Positions 34,038 through 45,180 of a stretch of 64,000 nt of DNA are shown piece by piece; positions within the stretch are counted from its first letter, which is position 1, and every line of letters starts with the position of its first letter. The position numbers and the translations under genes were made by a program. The notes beneath the pieces were generated by a model that was given only the letters and a program-made list of their open reading frames with translations, was not told the origin of the DNA and did not search any database. Origin of the DNA: Cycas panzhihuaensis (Eukaryota > Cycadophyta); assembly GCA_023213395.1 (NCBI GenBank), contig CM041465.1, positions 156,557,741 to 156,621,740 on the forward strand, read 5' to 3'.

Positions 34038-35935
34038 CTCGCGCCTACTACTTACAATGTTAAGTCGGGCACCTAGTTCTTCTCTAAATTTTACAGACTT
34101 TTCTCTACCAAATGGCTTGGTAAAGATATCTATTGTCTGTTGCTTTGTAGGTCTGTAATGGAGGTTAATATCCCCGTTCTGAACATGCTCTCTAATGAAG
34201 CGGTGATGAACCTCTATGTGATTGGTCCATGCATGAAAAATAGGGTTCTTGGTCAACTTAAACACACTTTGATTGTCGCAATATAGCCTGGTGGGGTGAT
34301 TCTGCGCAAGTCCAAGCTCTCCAAGTATCCATCGAAGCCAAATAGCTTCACAAGTTGCGTTAACTGTTGCTTTGTACTTTGCTTCCATGGATGACAAGGT
34401 AACATTGCATTGCTTCTTGCAACTCCACAAAATGACTCCAAAATCAAGTGTAAAGCAGTAACCCGGGTTGATCTTTGGCTATCTTGGCATCTTTCCCAAT
34501 CAGAATTTGAAAACCCTTCCAAGATGAAGTTCTCATTATGCACATACTGAAGGCCACACTGCAATGTGTCTTTGATATATCTCAGTATGCATTTAGTTGC
34601 ATTCCAATGCTTCTGATTTGGCTGAGACATGTATCTGGAACAAATCCCTACAGCAAATGAAATGTCTGGTCTAGTGTTGGTGAGGTAAATTAGGCTACCA
34701 ACTAGTTGCTAGAAAAGAGTGGGATCTACAAGTTCAACTTCCTTATTGAGAGTCGGCTTTGTTCCATTCTCCATAGGCATAGGCATTGGTTTGCAATCTT
34801 GCATCCTGAACTACTGCAAAATGTCCCAAGAGTATTTTGCTTGAGAGATGAAGATATAGCCTGGTTGTTGCCATACCTTAAAGCCTAAAAAGTAATGGAG
34901 AAGTCCAAAATCTATCATTTTGAAACTTTTCTTCAAGTTATCTTAGAGAATCTCAATCATGTTAGTGTCACTTTCAGTGATCACTAAGTCATCAACATAT
35001 AAGATAATAAAAATGGCATAGTCCTTCCCAACTTTAATATACAAGTTAGGATATGATGTGGATCAATGAAATCCATATCTCAAGAAATAATCATCGATTT
35101 TAGAGTACCATGCTCTAGGGGCCTGTTTTAAACCATACAAAGCCTTTTTGAGGCAACAAACTATGTGCTCCTTGCCTTGTACATTGTAACTACGAGGTTG
35201 CTCCAAATATACCTCCTCTTGAAGATCGCCATTGAGGAAGTCGCTCTTCACGTCCATCTAGTAAACTAGCCATTTGCATTGAGCAGCTAAGGCCAAGATA
35301 AGTCTAATGGTGTTCATGTTCGTAACAGGTGCAAAGGTCTCCTCATAGTCAATGCCTTCCTTTTGTTTGAAGCCCTTTGCAACAAGTCGTGCCTTTTGGT
35401 GCTTAAGTGTACCATCAGAATAGAATTTGGTTTTGTAAACCCATTTGTAATTGATTGCCTATTTGTGCTTAGGCAATTCTACCAAATCCCAAGTTCCATT
35501 CTTCTCAATAGAATGGATTTCTTCATCCATGGTAGCCTTCCAATTTTCATTTTCATATGCCTCCTCAAAAGTGGAAGACTCATCAACACGTAACACTTCA
35601 GCCATAAGTGCATAATTGGTTTGCTGCTGATATTTTGATGGACATTTTTCTTCAATAATTTGGTTGTTATGAATAGTCTGAGTGTACCATTTGGGCAACT
35701 TCTTGACTGATGTGACTTGAACCTCAAGATCTTCTAGTCAAATTGGTTGATCAATAGAAGATGTGTTGGGATCAAGTGGAACAGACTTTGATGATGAAGA
35801 AGGATCAGTCGGTGGAAATAATGCACATGATGTGGAAGATTGAGAAGGAAGGAAGTCCTCAACAATCTTTTTGCCTTTATTAATAAGAGGTTGGATGGAT
35901 GTTGGTTCCAATTCCTTGTGACCATCTTCAACAAA
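34032..35935 (-). pseudogene. pol: Element G reverse transcriptase-RNase H
   Basis: The minus-strand frame resumes right at the H insertion with FVEDGHKELEP, the linker after the integrase RDVI motif. RT shows [45 protein letters not shown] (35,257-35,220), [13 protein letters not shown] and LYVDDLVIT near 35,000, so both catalytic Asp clusters are kept. RNase H follows: QLVGSLIYLTNTRPDISF, SSMEAKYKATVNAT, LYCDNQSVFKLT and HIEVHHRFIREHV (34,430-34,032). Some stops (for example before AINYKW and MDVKS) and frame changes near 34,430 inactivate it. The C-terminal end overlaps the first bases of the 3' LTR. Confidence 0.88.
34038..34051 (-). other. Polypurine tract of element G
   Basis: Minus strand GTAGTAGGCGCGAG abuts the 3' LTR start TGTTAAAC; weaker than the tracts of A, B or I. 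Confidence 0.6.
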
Positions 35936-35940
35936 GATTA

Positions 35941-36524
35941 TGTAACATTCCAAAAACTAGTCAAAACTATGCCATGTAACCATTCAAATCGAAGGCCTCT
36001 GAATGAGGATTCCAACGGTTCAAATGAAAGTCAATTTTAACATCTATGTCAAAAGTTATGACTGTTTAAAGTTAGCCTACCAGTTTTGGAGAAGTTCTGG
36101 TCGACTTCTATTTAAGCAGTATTAAGGATAATATCACCCAGTCTGGCCGACTTCTAATTGAAGTATTTTGATCACTATATATAGGAAGTTTGGGCTGCAT
36201 TCCAAACCATCATCGTAGGTTCTTTTGGCTTCGTATTTTCGGTTCTAGGGCTGTAATTAGCTCACCCATTTGGGGGTTGCAGTTTGGAGGGTTCCTTGCC
36301 TCAAAGAGGGAAGCTCACTTCTTCAGGAAAGACTGGTATTTTGTTGAAATTTCGCTCTATTTTGTTATTATTTAACAATAAAGATTATTATTTACTTCTG
36401 TAGATTTTGTAATTCCTATTCCTTGTTCATTTTCCTATTGAATAGCATCTAGTTATTGTTTTTTGTGGATTATTACTTGTATTTTTGAGGAAAATTGCTA
36501 TAAAAGTAGAACTAGATCACTACA
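35941..36524 (+). repeat. 5' LTR of element H (584 bp)
   Basis: Starts TGTAACATTCC and ends CACTACA. It contains a TATATATA box at about 36,176-36,183, a likely promoter. Confidence 0.94.
36176..36183 (+). promoter_or_regulatory. TATA box in H LTR
   Basis: CTATATATAGG, kept in the 3' LTR copy; the expected position for LTR transcription start control. Confidence 0.6.
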
Positions 36525-36526
36525 AG

Positions 36527-36539
36527 TGGTATCAGAGCT
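36527..36539 (+). other. Primer-binding site of element H
   Basis: TGGTATCAGAGCT, two bases after the LTR; a near-perfect initiator-Met tRNA match. Confidence 0.88.
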
Positions 36540-36655
36540 TTGTTTCGAGGGGAAAGGGTAGAGATAAGAGCACAAAAAAGGTCAAAAATTCCCTACCCCC
36601 GTCAAGGGAAATAGAAACAGAATTGAGATCAGGAAAAAACCTCATTCCCAGGAAG

Positions 36656-37620
36656 ATGGCAGTCCAATCTAGAACCTCAGAGGAAAAAATTAAAGGCACA
36701 TCAGAATTAAACCAGAGCATAAAGGCTTTAACAATCTCAACCCAGGAATTACTAGCAAAAGCAGACCGAGCAACACAGAATGTGTTGGGTGGAGAAATGG
36801 ATAATAGCAATGCATCAAGAATAGATCAGATAGATACCTGGAACAATCAAGAAAATCAAGGGAATAGATTTGATAGACGAGTTTATGAAAGGAGAACTTC
36901 CAACACGGATAATGGATGGAAAGGAGCAAGATTATCCTTGGAAAAATTTGATCCCAAAGTATCCAAGAATATCATAAATTGGATCTTACAAATGGAGAAT
37001 TATTTCAGGGTCTATAACTCAACAACTAAGGAAAAGATGGAAATAGCATCCTTACACTTAAACGAGAGGGCGTTAAGGTGGTACTATTGGTGGCAAAAGA
37101 TGAACTTACCAATACAACAGACTTGGAACACGGATTACTTTGCTCAGCTAAGACAATTACATCAACAAGGAACAGTCCAAGAATATACGAAACAATTTCA
37201 AATGCTACAATGTATGGTCTTAGAAAAAATACGGCAGGAATGTTTATTGGAGGCTTATATCAATGGATTGAAAAATCAAATCAAATTTAGAGTTAAAGCA
37301 GTAGATCCACCACAACTCCAAGTAGCAATTCGGATAGTAAGAAATGTGGAGGCAGAACTTAGAGACAGTAGACCAACATATGCAAGGAGATAGGAGCAAC
37401 CATCATATCAGACCTAGAATCCTAATTGGGCAAAATCAGGAACAAAAGCAAATCCTACGTTAGCTATAAGAAATACAGGAGAAAGCTCAAGAACAACAAA
37501 AGAGGAGCATGTAAGAAAAGGGATGTGCTTCAAGTGTGGAGGAAAATGGAATAAGGAACACCAATGCCCGACAAAGAAGGTTTTCATGATCAATAATGAG
37601 GATGCAAAAATACCATAAGA
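36656..37620 (+). pseudogene. gag: Element H gag
   Basis: Start chosen at the ATG at 36,656 (MAVQSRTSEEKIKG); the frame is open upstream into the LTR, but that part overlaps the PBS. The Retrotrans_gag domain covers about codons 75-245: LSLEKFDPKVSKNIINWILQ, ALRWYYWWQ, TVQEYTKQFQ and a final VEAELRD. A TAG at 37,391 interrupts, then the same frame continues to a zinc knuckle CFKCGGKWNKEHQC (37,525-37,567), the spacing typical of gypsy gag, and a TAA near 37,618. It would form the particle and bind RNA. Stops fit CAR-to-TAR changes. Confidence 0.87.
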
Positions 37621-38300
37621 AGCAGAGGAAAAAGTAGAACAAGACCAGAGCATAGAAAGAGAGAAAGATGAACTTTTGGAAATGGATACAGGGAATGTCC
37701 AAATCTCATTGTAGGCCATTACAAGGCAACAAGTATCCCCACAAACCCTAAGATTCCAAGGACAAATCAAGGGAACACCAGTATCAATTTTCGTTGACAG
37801 CGGGAGTACACACAATTTTATAAACAAGGCATCAACAGAAAAATTGGGATTATAGTGAAACCCCTCAACACATTCCAGGTATCAATGGCAAATGGGAGAA
37901 CAACGCCATGTGGAGGATGCTGCAAAGATACAACTCTCCAGATCAATGATAACAAGGTCACAACTTGTATGTTTGCCATGCCCATAAGCGGAGTGGACGT
38001 AGTTCTAGGGATTCAATGGCTACAAACACTGGAAAACATCGTTACCAACTATATTACAAGATTTATGTGTTTCCGACAAAAAGGATGCAAATATCGACTA
38101 CAAGCCCCAACCAACCACACCTCTAGTTCATCTTGTATCGTCTCATAGGATAGAAAAAATTCTAAAGAAGAATCTGCAAGCGTATATAATGTCATGTTAC
38201 AAAGTAGAAATAGAAGACATTCCCCTAGAGATTCAGGCAATCTTAGAATAACATCAGAGAGTTTTTGAAGAATCCCAAGGATTGCCACCAAAAAGAGAAT
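37621..38300 (+). pseudogene. pol: Element H aspartic protease
   Basis: Retropepsin-like segment. The active-site loop reads SIFVDSGSTHNFINKAS (about 37,786-37,836), with Asp-Ser-Gly intact. It is followed by TTPCGGCCKDTTLQI and the hydrophobic GVDVVLGIQWLQTLE motif near 38,000-38,050 that closes gypsy proteases. A TAG at about 37,853 and frame changes break it. It processes Gag-Pol in family members. Confidence 0.82.
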
Positions 38301-39690
38301 TGGTACACGCAATAGACCTTATCCCCAGAGCAATACTAGTCAACATTCCTCCATATAGACATCCTTATCATCTTAGGAAGAAAATTGAAAAATCATATAA
38401 GAACTATTACTCCAAGGCATAGTGGTGAAAAGCATGAGTCCATTTGCCTCTCCCGTGGTGGTCAATCCAAAGAAGGACGGATCTTACAGAATGTGTGTGG
38501 ATTATCGTGGCTTGAGTAAATTGACCTTAAAGAATCGGTATCCTATCCCAGGGATTGAAGATTTATTAGATGAGTTATACGAAACACGAAACTTTTCAAA
38601 AATAGATTTGCGCTCAGGATACTACCAAATAAGAGTCAAAGAAGAAGATGTCTACAAAACTGCATTCAGAATGCATGAAGGGTTGTTTGAATTCAGGGTT
38701 ATGCCTTTCGGCTTAACAAATGCTCCAACTACTTTCCAAAGCACAATGAATTCAATATTAAAACATGATCTGAGGAAATTCGTGTTGGTTTTCTTTGACG
38801 ATATCCTGATCTACAACAAAACATAGGAAGAACATATGGAACATATAAAGGCAATTCTGGTCATACTTGAAAAAGCACAACTGTTTGCAAATAAGAAAAA
38901 GTGTTCTTTCGCAAAAGAGGAATTAGAGTATCTGGGCCACATTATCACAGGCGAAGGAATCAAAATTGATCCAAAAAAGATTTAGGCAATTGTAAACTGG
39001 CCAACTCCGAAGAATGTCACAGGAGCAAAAAGTTTTTTGGGTGTAGCAGGATTTCTGAGAAAGTTCATAAAATGGTATGCACACATAGCATCGCCACTAA
39101 CAGACCTGACCAAAAAGGATGCGTTCAGATGGAATTCAGGAGTAGAAGGAGCATTTCAAGAATTAAAACAAGCAATGATCACTCAACCATTCACATTGGA
39201 ATGTGATGCTTCAGGTTTTGGAATAGGAGCAATTCTATTATAGAGAGGAACGCCTATAGCTTATGAAAGTCGGAAGTTGAATAATAGGGAAAAAACGAAA
39301 CCAATATATGACAAAGAGATGCTGGCCATTATGCACACAATACAACAATGGAGGCAGTATTTATTAGGAGCAGATTTGTGGTCAAAACTGATCATGACAA
39401 CCTGAAGTACTTTCTAAATCAAAAGGCATTATCCGATGAGCAACCAAAGGGGTCAGTAAGCTGCAGACTTTCGAATTCACCATAGAATACAAAAAGGGGA
39501 AAGAAAACGTGATAGTGGATGCTCTATCTAGACTGCCAGAGGAAGGAAATATTGAAGCCTTAGCCAATTCAATGACAATAGCAACTCCAAAATGGACAAC
39601 AGAGTTGGCAAAGGAATACGAAGACGACAAGATAGCACAAGAAATAAGACAAAAGATCAGAGAAGGAAAAGTAGTGCAGTTCACGGAACA
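38301..39690 (+). pseudogene. pol: Element H reverse transcriptase-RNase H
   Basis: The RT start HAIDLIPRA near 38,306 is followed by a frameshift before 38,422. Then an open block to 38,826 contains SPFASPVVVNPKKDGSYRMC, VDYRGLSKLT, IDLRSGYYQIRV, MPFGLTNAPTTFQS and VFFDDILIY, the gypsy form of the YxDD site. After a TAG at 38,824 come GFLRKFIKWY and RNase H with LECDASGFGIGAILL (39,190-39,240), KPIYDKEMLAIM and FTIEYKKGKENVIVDALSRL (to about 39,540). Several TAG/TAA codons fit C-to-T changes. Confidence 0.88.
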
Positions 39691-40525
39691 AGGAGAATTA
39701 ACTCTACGGAAACGAAAAATATTTGTTCCAAAGACAAGTAAACTAAAAGAAGCACTACTTCAAGAAGCTCACTCAACTCCAATTTCAGGACATTTAGGGA
39801 TGGATAAGACTTATAAAAGGCTTCGAAGTTTGTTTTACTGGAAAGGGTTGAAATCCGATGTTCTCTGATTTATATCAAAATGTGATACATGTCAAAGGAA
39901 TAAAACTAAATCTGTTAAGACCCCCGGGTTGCTACAACCCCTTCCCATTCCCCATCAAAAATGGGAAGAAATTTCTATGGATTTTATTACAGGTCTTCCG
40001 CGTTCATAAGGAAGAGACACAATTTTTGTAGTGGTAGACATATTAACTAAATACGCTCATTTTAGAGAAACTCAGATAGGAGCAAAAGCAAGCCAAATAG
40101 CAGAATTATATATGAAAGAAATTCATAGACTCCATGGCTTTCCAAAAGTTATAGTCAAGGATCAGGATCCTAAATTCACAAGTCACTTTGGGAAGGAGCT
40201 ATTCAAATCAACTGGCACTAGCTTACACATGAGCTCAACATACCACCCGCAGACAGATGGCCAGACAGAAATAGTTAACAAATGTGTGAAGGGATACTTA
40301 AAAAACTTCGCATCAGATAAACAGATGCAATGCCATAGATGGCTCCATCTGGAAGAATGGTGGTATAACACCACATACCACACAACTGCAAAAATGACAC
40401 CATTTCAAGCAATATATGGGTATGAACATCCATCACTCTTGAATTGGCTAAATACATCTAAAGTGCAAACAATCCAAAGAAAACTTGCAACAGATGCAAG
40501 AAATAATTTAAACACTAAAGAATAA
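39691..40525 (+). pseudogene. pol: Element H integrase
   Basis: The zinc-binding HHCC region has HSTPISGHLGMDKTYKR (39,770 on) and CDTCQR near 39,885. The catalytic core has SMDFITGLP (first Asp, about 39,975), KDQDPKFTSHF (second Asp, about 40,160) and HPQTDGQTEIVNK (third, Glu, about 40,255-40,275), then WYNTTYHTTAKMTPFQAIYG, a gypsy hallmark. All three catalytic residues remain, but a TGA near 39,866 and a TAA near 40,010 break the frame. It inserts cDNA into chromatin. Confidence 0.88.
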
Positions 40526-40679
40526 TTTGGAGATGGCGAAGAATAGAAAGAGATCTAAATGGAGTTTCGAGATAGGAGAGTGGGCATTCTTAAGACTCTA
40601 ACCCTACAAATAGATGTCAATGAAACAAAATAATCAACATAAATTATCACCAAGATTTTTTGGAGGCTCCACAAACAAA

Positions 40680-40917
40680 TCTTCCACGTGTCTTGTTTAA
40701 AGAAAAAGTTGGGCAAAAAGGAGGCTCCACAAACAAATTTACCAACACTAGATGAAGAAGGAATGATGATAGTGGAACCTAAGGGGATATTGAAGACCAG
40801 GGACAAGAATTTGTAATCCAAGATAATAAAAGAATATCTCATCAAATAGAAGACATTGGAGCTTGAAGATGCAACGTGGGACTTTGAAGAATGGATGCAG
40901 AAAAATGGGCCCTTACT
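40680..40917 (+). pseudogene. Element H chromodomain remnant
   Basis: After an HVSC-LKKKLG-type integrase C-terminus, about 40,768-40,905 reads VEPKGILKTRDKNL, SKIIKEYLIK and EDATWDFEEWMQK. This is the chromodomain found at the end of chromovirus integrase, which binds modified histone tails and guides insertion. The central Trp of the aromatic cage region is a TAG (TGG to TAG), and another TAA precedes SKII. Element I inserts a few codons beyond. Confidence 0.75.
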
Positions 40918-40922
40918 AATGC

Positions 40923-41289
40923 TGTGACAATGTTAATGTCACATGGTCATTTCATGAAGTTAGAATTAGATAAAGTCACTTTTATGTTTATAACTTTAGG
41001 ATAAGGTGACTATGCCTAAGTCACTTAAGTGAAATGACATAAAGTTCATTTCATTGTAATTTCATGTAATCTCATTTGAATGTCATTGGGAGGGAAAACT
41101 CAAATTCCAAACCCTAATGAGCATCCTCATTATATAAGCTGAAATTACATGGAGAGTGATCATATTCTACACTTCTCCTCTTTGAGCTCAAGCTATTAGC
41201 ATTCTCTTGTTGAGTACATTGTGCTTGCCTCCACTATTTGCCATTGTGTAGTGTTAGTGCACTAGATCCCTAGATCCATTCCCTCAACA
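40923..41289 (+). repeat. 5' LTR of element I (367 bp)
   Basis: TGTGACAATG...CCTCAACA. It includes a TATATAAG box at 41131-41138. Confidence 0.95.
41131..41138 (+). promoter_or_regulatory. TATA box in I LTR
   Basis: TATATAAG in the middle of the LTR, identical in the 3' copy; the likely transcription control site. Confidence 0.6.
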
Positions 41290-41291
41290 AG

Positions 41292-41303
41292 TGGTATCGA
41301 GCC
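41292..41303 (+). other. Primer-binding site of element I
   Basis: TGGTATCGAGCC, two bases after the LTR. It matches the Met-type PBS with one base missing relative to TGGTATCAGAGCC. Confidence 0.85.
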
Positions 41304-43392
41304 ATTGGGTGGATCCTAGTGCCACACTCACTTGCAAGGAGATTGCAAGCTATATTCTCCTCTTCTTCACCATTCATGTGAAGTGAAGAGTTGAGGATTT
41401 TTAAAAATCCATTTGTTAAAGCTCTTTTTATAGCAGATTTTTAGTACAAAATTATATGTTGTTGTACTATCTTATTTCTGCAGATAAGAAGAAGGAGTGG
41501 CTGCTTGAAAGCAACCTATTTGCAGGCCTAAAGGAGCACAGAATTGCTCGGTGATAGCAATTATCAACCATCTTTTTGAGCCTCAACCGCATTTTGGTCT
41601 ATTTTTGGCCTATTTTTGCAATAAAAGTCAGATTTCAAGGTTGCAGAAGAAGAAATCAGTGACTCTCACTGATTAGAGGCAGATTTTAAAGTATAAAATC
41701 AAACCGTACGGACGCGGTACGGATTTCGTACGGCGGTACGGCCAAAAAATCAAAGTGCCCAGAATCGCACGAAATTTCACCAGTAGGTGCGTCTTGGCAT
41801 CCTAAGCACTTTTGTCTACTGGAGCGACGTGAGATTTTGAGTTTAAAGGGGTCAAACAGCCTGTTTTTGCAGTCATTTTTCAAATTTAAAAATCTCAGAT
41901 CTACAAAAATCTGAGGAGTTTTTCCTGCTGTAATACATGTTTTTGGATCTCCTCGTCCCGATCTATCATTTGGGACAAGTCTCACATGAATCCGACGCTC
42001 CGTTGAAAAGTTATGACAATTTTTAGGTTTTCTAGTACATTTTGGCCGCGAGTTAAAACTGGCTTTTTTGCCTGTTTTGACAAGATTTTTCAAAAATTTT
42101 TGTATATTTGGAAAGTGCAGGTGAAGGCTAGCAAATCTGGAAATTTTAATTTTTTCAAAAATTTTGAAATTTGTGCCATATAGCGATGCGATGGGCGATG
42201 CAGTGCCCAACAGCAGACTTAGTTTGCTGAAAATTTGAATTTTCAGCGTACCTTGTATTTCTCAAGTTTTTAGTTTTTTTTTTTTCTCCCTTCTTTAAAA
42301 AAAAAAAAAAAAAAATTATTGTATGTAAAAGGGGTTTTTTAAAGACATTTATAGCCTTTGTGGCTTTTAGAGGCCTATTTTGGCCATTTTGTAAAAAGAA
42401 CAAGGTACTTAAATCCTTTGTAAAGCCAATCATCTGGATCGGAGCAATATCCGATGATTTGGCTCATCATGTGTATGATTTTAATGGTTGCATGCACTTG
42501 GAGACTTCATTGAGTGCCACTTGGGCACATAGAGTGCCATTTGGGCACTAGGTGGACACGGCAACAACACTTAAGTGGAGCATTTACATTCATTTACATT
42601 CGGTTTTATTATTTTTACATGACATTCGAGAACAAGAGCACTTTCCTTAAAATCAACTCATCTCGACGACTTTATACCGGGTTCTTGACTTGTGCATACT
42701 CGCCTTGGTTGAAATAGACCAAGGTTGGCGAAGTCCAGCCCTAAGGAGGTGTGAGTTTCATCTTGAGTCCGGTCATAACCCAGTATAGTGGTGGAGGGAC
42801 GGGTTAGCCATACCTCGGCCTCCAATCGGGGATTATCCACGATAACCATCCCGAAAACCGAAACCCTTAATCAAGATAATTAATTTAGCTGGGCCAATAT
42901 CCGTCATAGCCGTGGGACATGCACGTACTTCTCTTCGAAGAGTATATCGCTGCTCATTGGTGAACTGGGTGAGGACCAGCAGTACCTGGGCTCCACGTTT
43001 ACTTGGATTTCATCACCAAGGAACGGTGCGGGTATCGCGGGTGAAGGCCATTAACTACGTATACTAGAAGCCCCCTTAGGCATCGACACCTCACCTACTT
43101 TGGATACAAGTTAGAGGTTTGGGTTTGTTACACATCCTACATCACTTTGGTTTTCAGTTGTGTGCACCCACATGCCGACTTCTATATAGGCCTTCTCACT
43201 TATCTTGATTAGATCACTTACATCACATACTTATTTGTGATCTCTTTGCTTCCACATCTTACATTGCATTACTTCATTATTCCTCTTTGCATCGGTAGAC
43301 TGTCACAAGTGTCAGTGACTCCACCTTCTTCTACTTAGTGCATTTTCATACACATTTATATACATCACTCTTATTCATCTTTTCACACCACC
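41304..43392 (+). other. Leader of element I
   Basis: Two kb of leader. It contains a cluster of GTACGG words (five within 41,703-41,745), a T-run/A-run pair near 42,270-42,315 that could fold, and a less AT-rich block at 42,700-43,090. A 174-codon frame on the minus strand (41,686-42,210) is probably chance. Confidence 0.6.
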
Positions 43393-43700
43393 ATGTCGAC
43401 CAACTTCAAGCAGAATGTGAACTGTATGCTAAAAGGGAAGAAGAGGTCGTGGAAGAGGCAGGGGAAAGCAACAGGGACAACCACATAGGCAACAACAAGG
43501 TCGTGACAAAATAGTAGTCAAAAGGCATCAATCGAGAGGACCAAACAACAATGCTCCCACGTGTCAAAGGTGTAACAGAAAGGACACCTTGCAAAGATTG
43601 CCGCATTGACTACAGCAGTTGCCTCGTCATCAACAACAACAACATCAAGCCCACAATGTTGATGAGAGTCATGATGACTTATTTGCGAGAGCAAATCTCA
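43393..43700 (+). pseudogene. gag: Element I gag remnant (core deleted)
   Basis: An ATG at 43,393 opens MSTNFKQNV, like a copia gag start, but within about ten codons the sequence is already the Gly/Arg/Gln-rich C-terminus (GRRGRGRGRGKQQGQ in another frame), followed by the beginning of a zinc knuckle, CQRCNRK. The knuckle is frameshifted: GHLAK-type residues lie in a different frame. The whole capsid domain, several hundred bases in relatives, is missing. This element could not build its own particle. Confidence 0.7.
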
Positions 43701-45180
43701 TTGAGGCACGTATTCAACAAAGCGGGGAAGCATCCACTTCATCTATTGCTTCCGGACCTAAGAGGTACATCGAGGCACCGTGGCACGACCATTTGTCGAC
43801 TTGATTCGCCACTACCTCGACCACTTGGACAGCAAATCTTTGCATCAACATCATCATCGGCGGGTTATGGACACAGAGCTACCCAAAGACATGACTTGTC
43901 ACCGAGACTTCTTCGGGATTTTGATTCGAGAGGTCACCGGAGTAGTACACATGGTCGATAAGTCGACACAACTGCTCAAGGCATGGGCTCTATATGCACA
44001 AGCTCCGAACTGCCCAATTTTACTTTAAAAGATGTCTTGTATATTCCCCATCTCAAACAAAACCTTCTGTCGTTATCCACACTTGTCTCCCGTGGATTCG
44101 ACCTAAGTGTCACATCTAATAATCAAGTTCTTAGTGTTATTCACCCGCCTTCATGTTACGTGGTAATGGTAGGAAACTTGAAGGTAAGCTATTTAGATTG
44201 ATGGAACCACATTGTCTTCTTCCGCATACCAAGTTGTTGCCCCATCCGTGTCGTGGAAGAACTTGCATATAATGTCACATTGACTCATTCCAAGTTGTCC
44301 CTAGAAGCTCTTTGGCATGCTCGCATGGGGCACGTCAAACTTGATCGGCTTAGGAAATCATCATTCTACTCCGGGTCTACCTGCATTTTCCTCTAAGCCA
44401 TTCAAATGTGAAGCTTGCATTATTGCCAAATCCACGACCATTTCCCGAGTCAATGGAAAGCCGTCAACCTCTTGAATTAGTACACTCGGACATTTGTGGG
44501 CCTATGCCTATCCCTTCTCTCACAGTGGAAGAGGTACTATATTACATTTATTGATGACTTCACCGAAAGGTATGGGTGACCTTTCTCAAATCAAAAGATG
44601 AAGCATTCACGGTATTCAAGGCATTAAGGCTCTCACAGAGAAGGAATCGGATATCAACCGAAGTGTCTCGGGATGACAATGGTGGCGAATACACTTCAAA
44701 TGAATTCGAAGACTTCTTGTGTCGTGAGGATCAAGCATCAAACAACTATTGCGGTACCCCTCGGTAGAATGGAGTTCTTTGAAAGGGCTAATAGAACCAT
44801 AATGAATATGGCACGGGCTATGCTTGTCTTCAAGAATGTGCTGCATATCTTTGGGTGAAGCTATTTATACCGCAATCTCTTGCATGAACAACATAAGTCC
44901 ATCAAAGCTCGGCCCGTCTCCAAATGAGCGATGGGTGGACGGACCCCTAGTCCATCACTTCAAAATTTTGGCTCTACTTGTTATGCTCACATTCTTGATG
45001 AGCATAGAAATAAGCTTCAACCATGAGCTTTAAAGGGCATCTTTGTTGGGTACCCCATGAACAAGAAAGGGTACAAGGTCTTCATTCCAACATTAAAGAA
45101 GATCATTATCACTAGAGATGTGGTGTTTGCGGAGACAGAGGATCAACTACTTCAACTTGATTCTAAAGCACCATCTCATA
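43701..45180 (+). pseudogene. pol: Element I protease-integrase, multiply frameshifted
   Basis: No protease DSG site could be found. The post-protease TLKDVLYIPHLKQNLLSLSTL is clear (44,020-44,090). GAG-pre-integrase LSLEALWHARMGHVKLDRL is at about 44,295-44,355. The integrase core appears in pieces: LVHSDICGP near 44,480, FIDDFTERY, RDDNGGEYTSNEFEDF near 44,665-44,715, and ERANRTIMNMARAM near 44,780-44,820, which retains the Glu region. It then continues to KVFIPTLKKIIITRDVVFAE (to about 45,130). At least five frame changes separate these blocks. Confidence 0.82.

Noticed and set aside
41686-42210. A 174-codon frame on the minus strand
   Set aside because: It lies antisense in the leader of element I, has no recognisable domain, and the region contains few stop words on that strand by composition.
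42270-42320. T-run followed by A-run as possible LINE or SINE tail
   Set aside because: No element end, TSD or tRNA-like promoter nearby; it lies inside the I leader.
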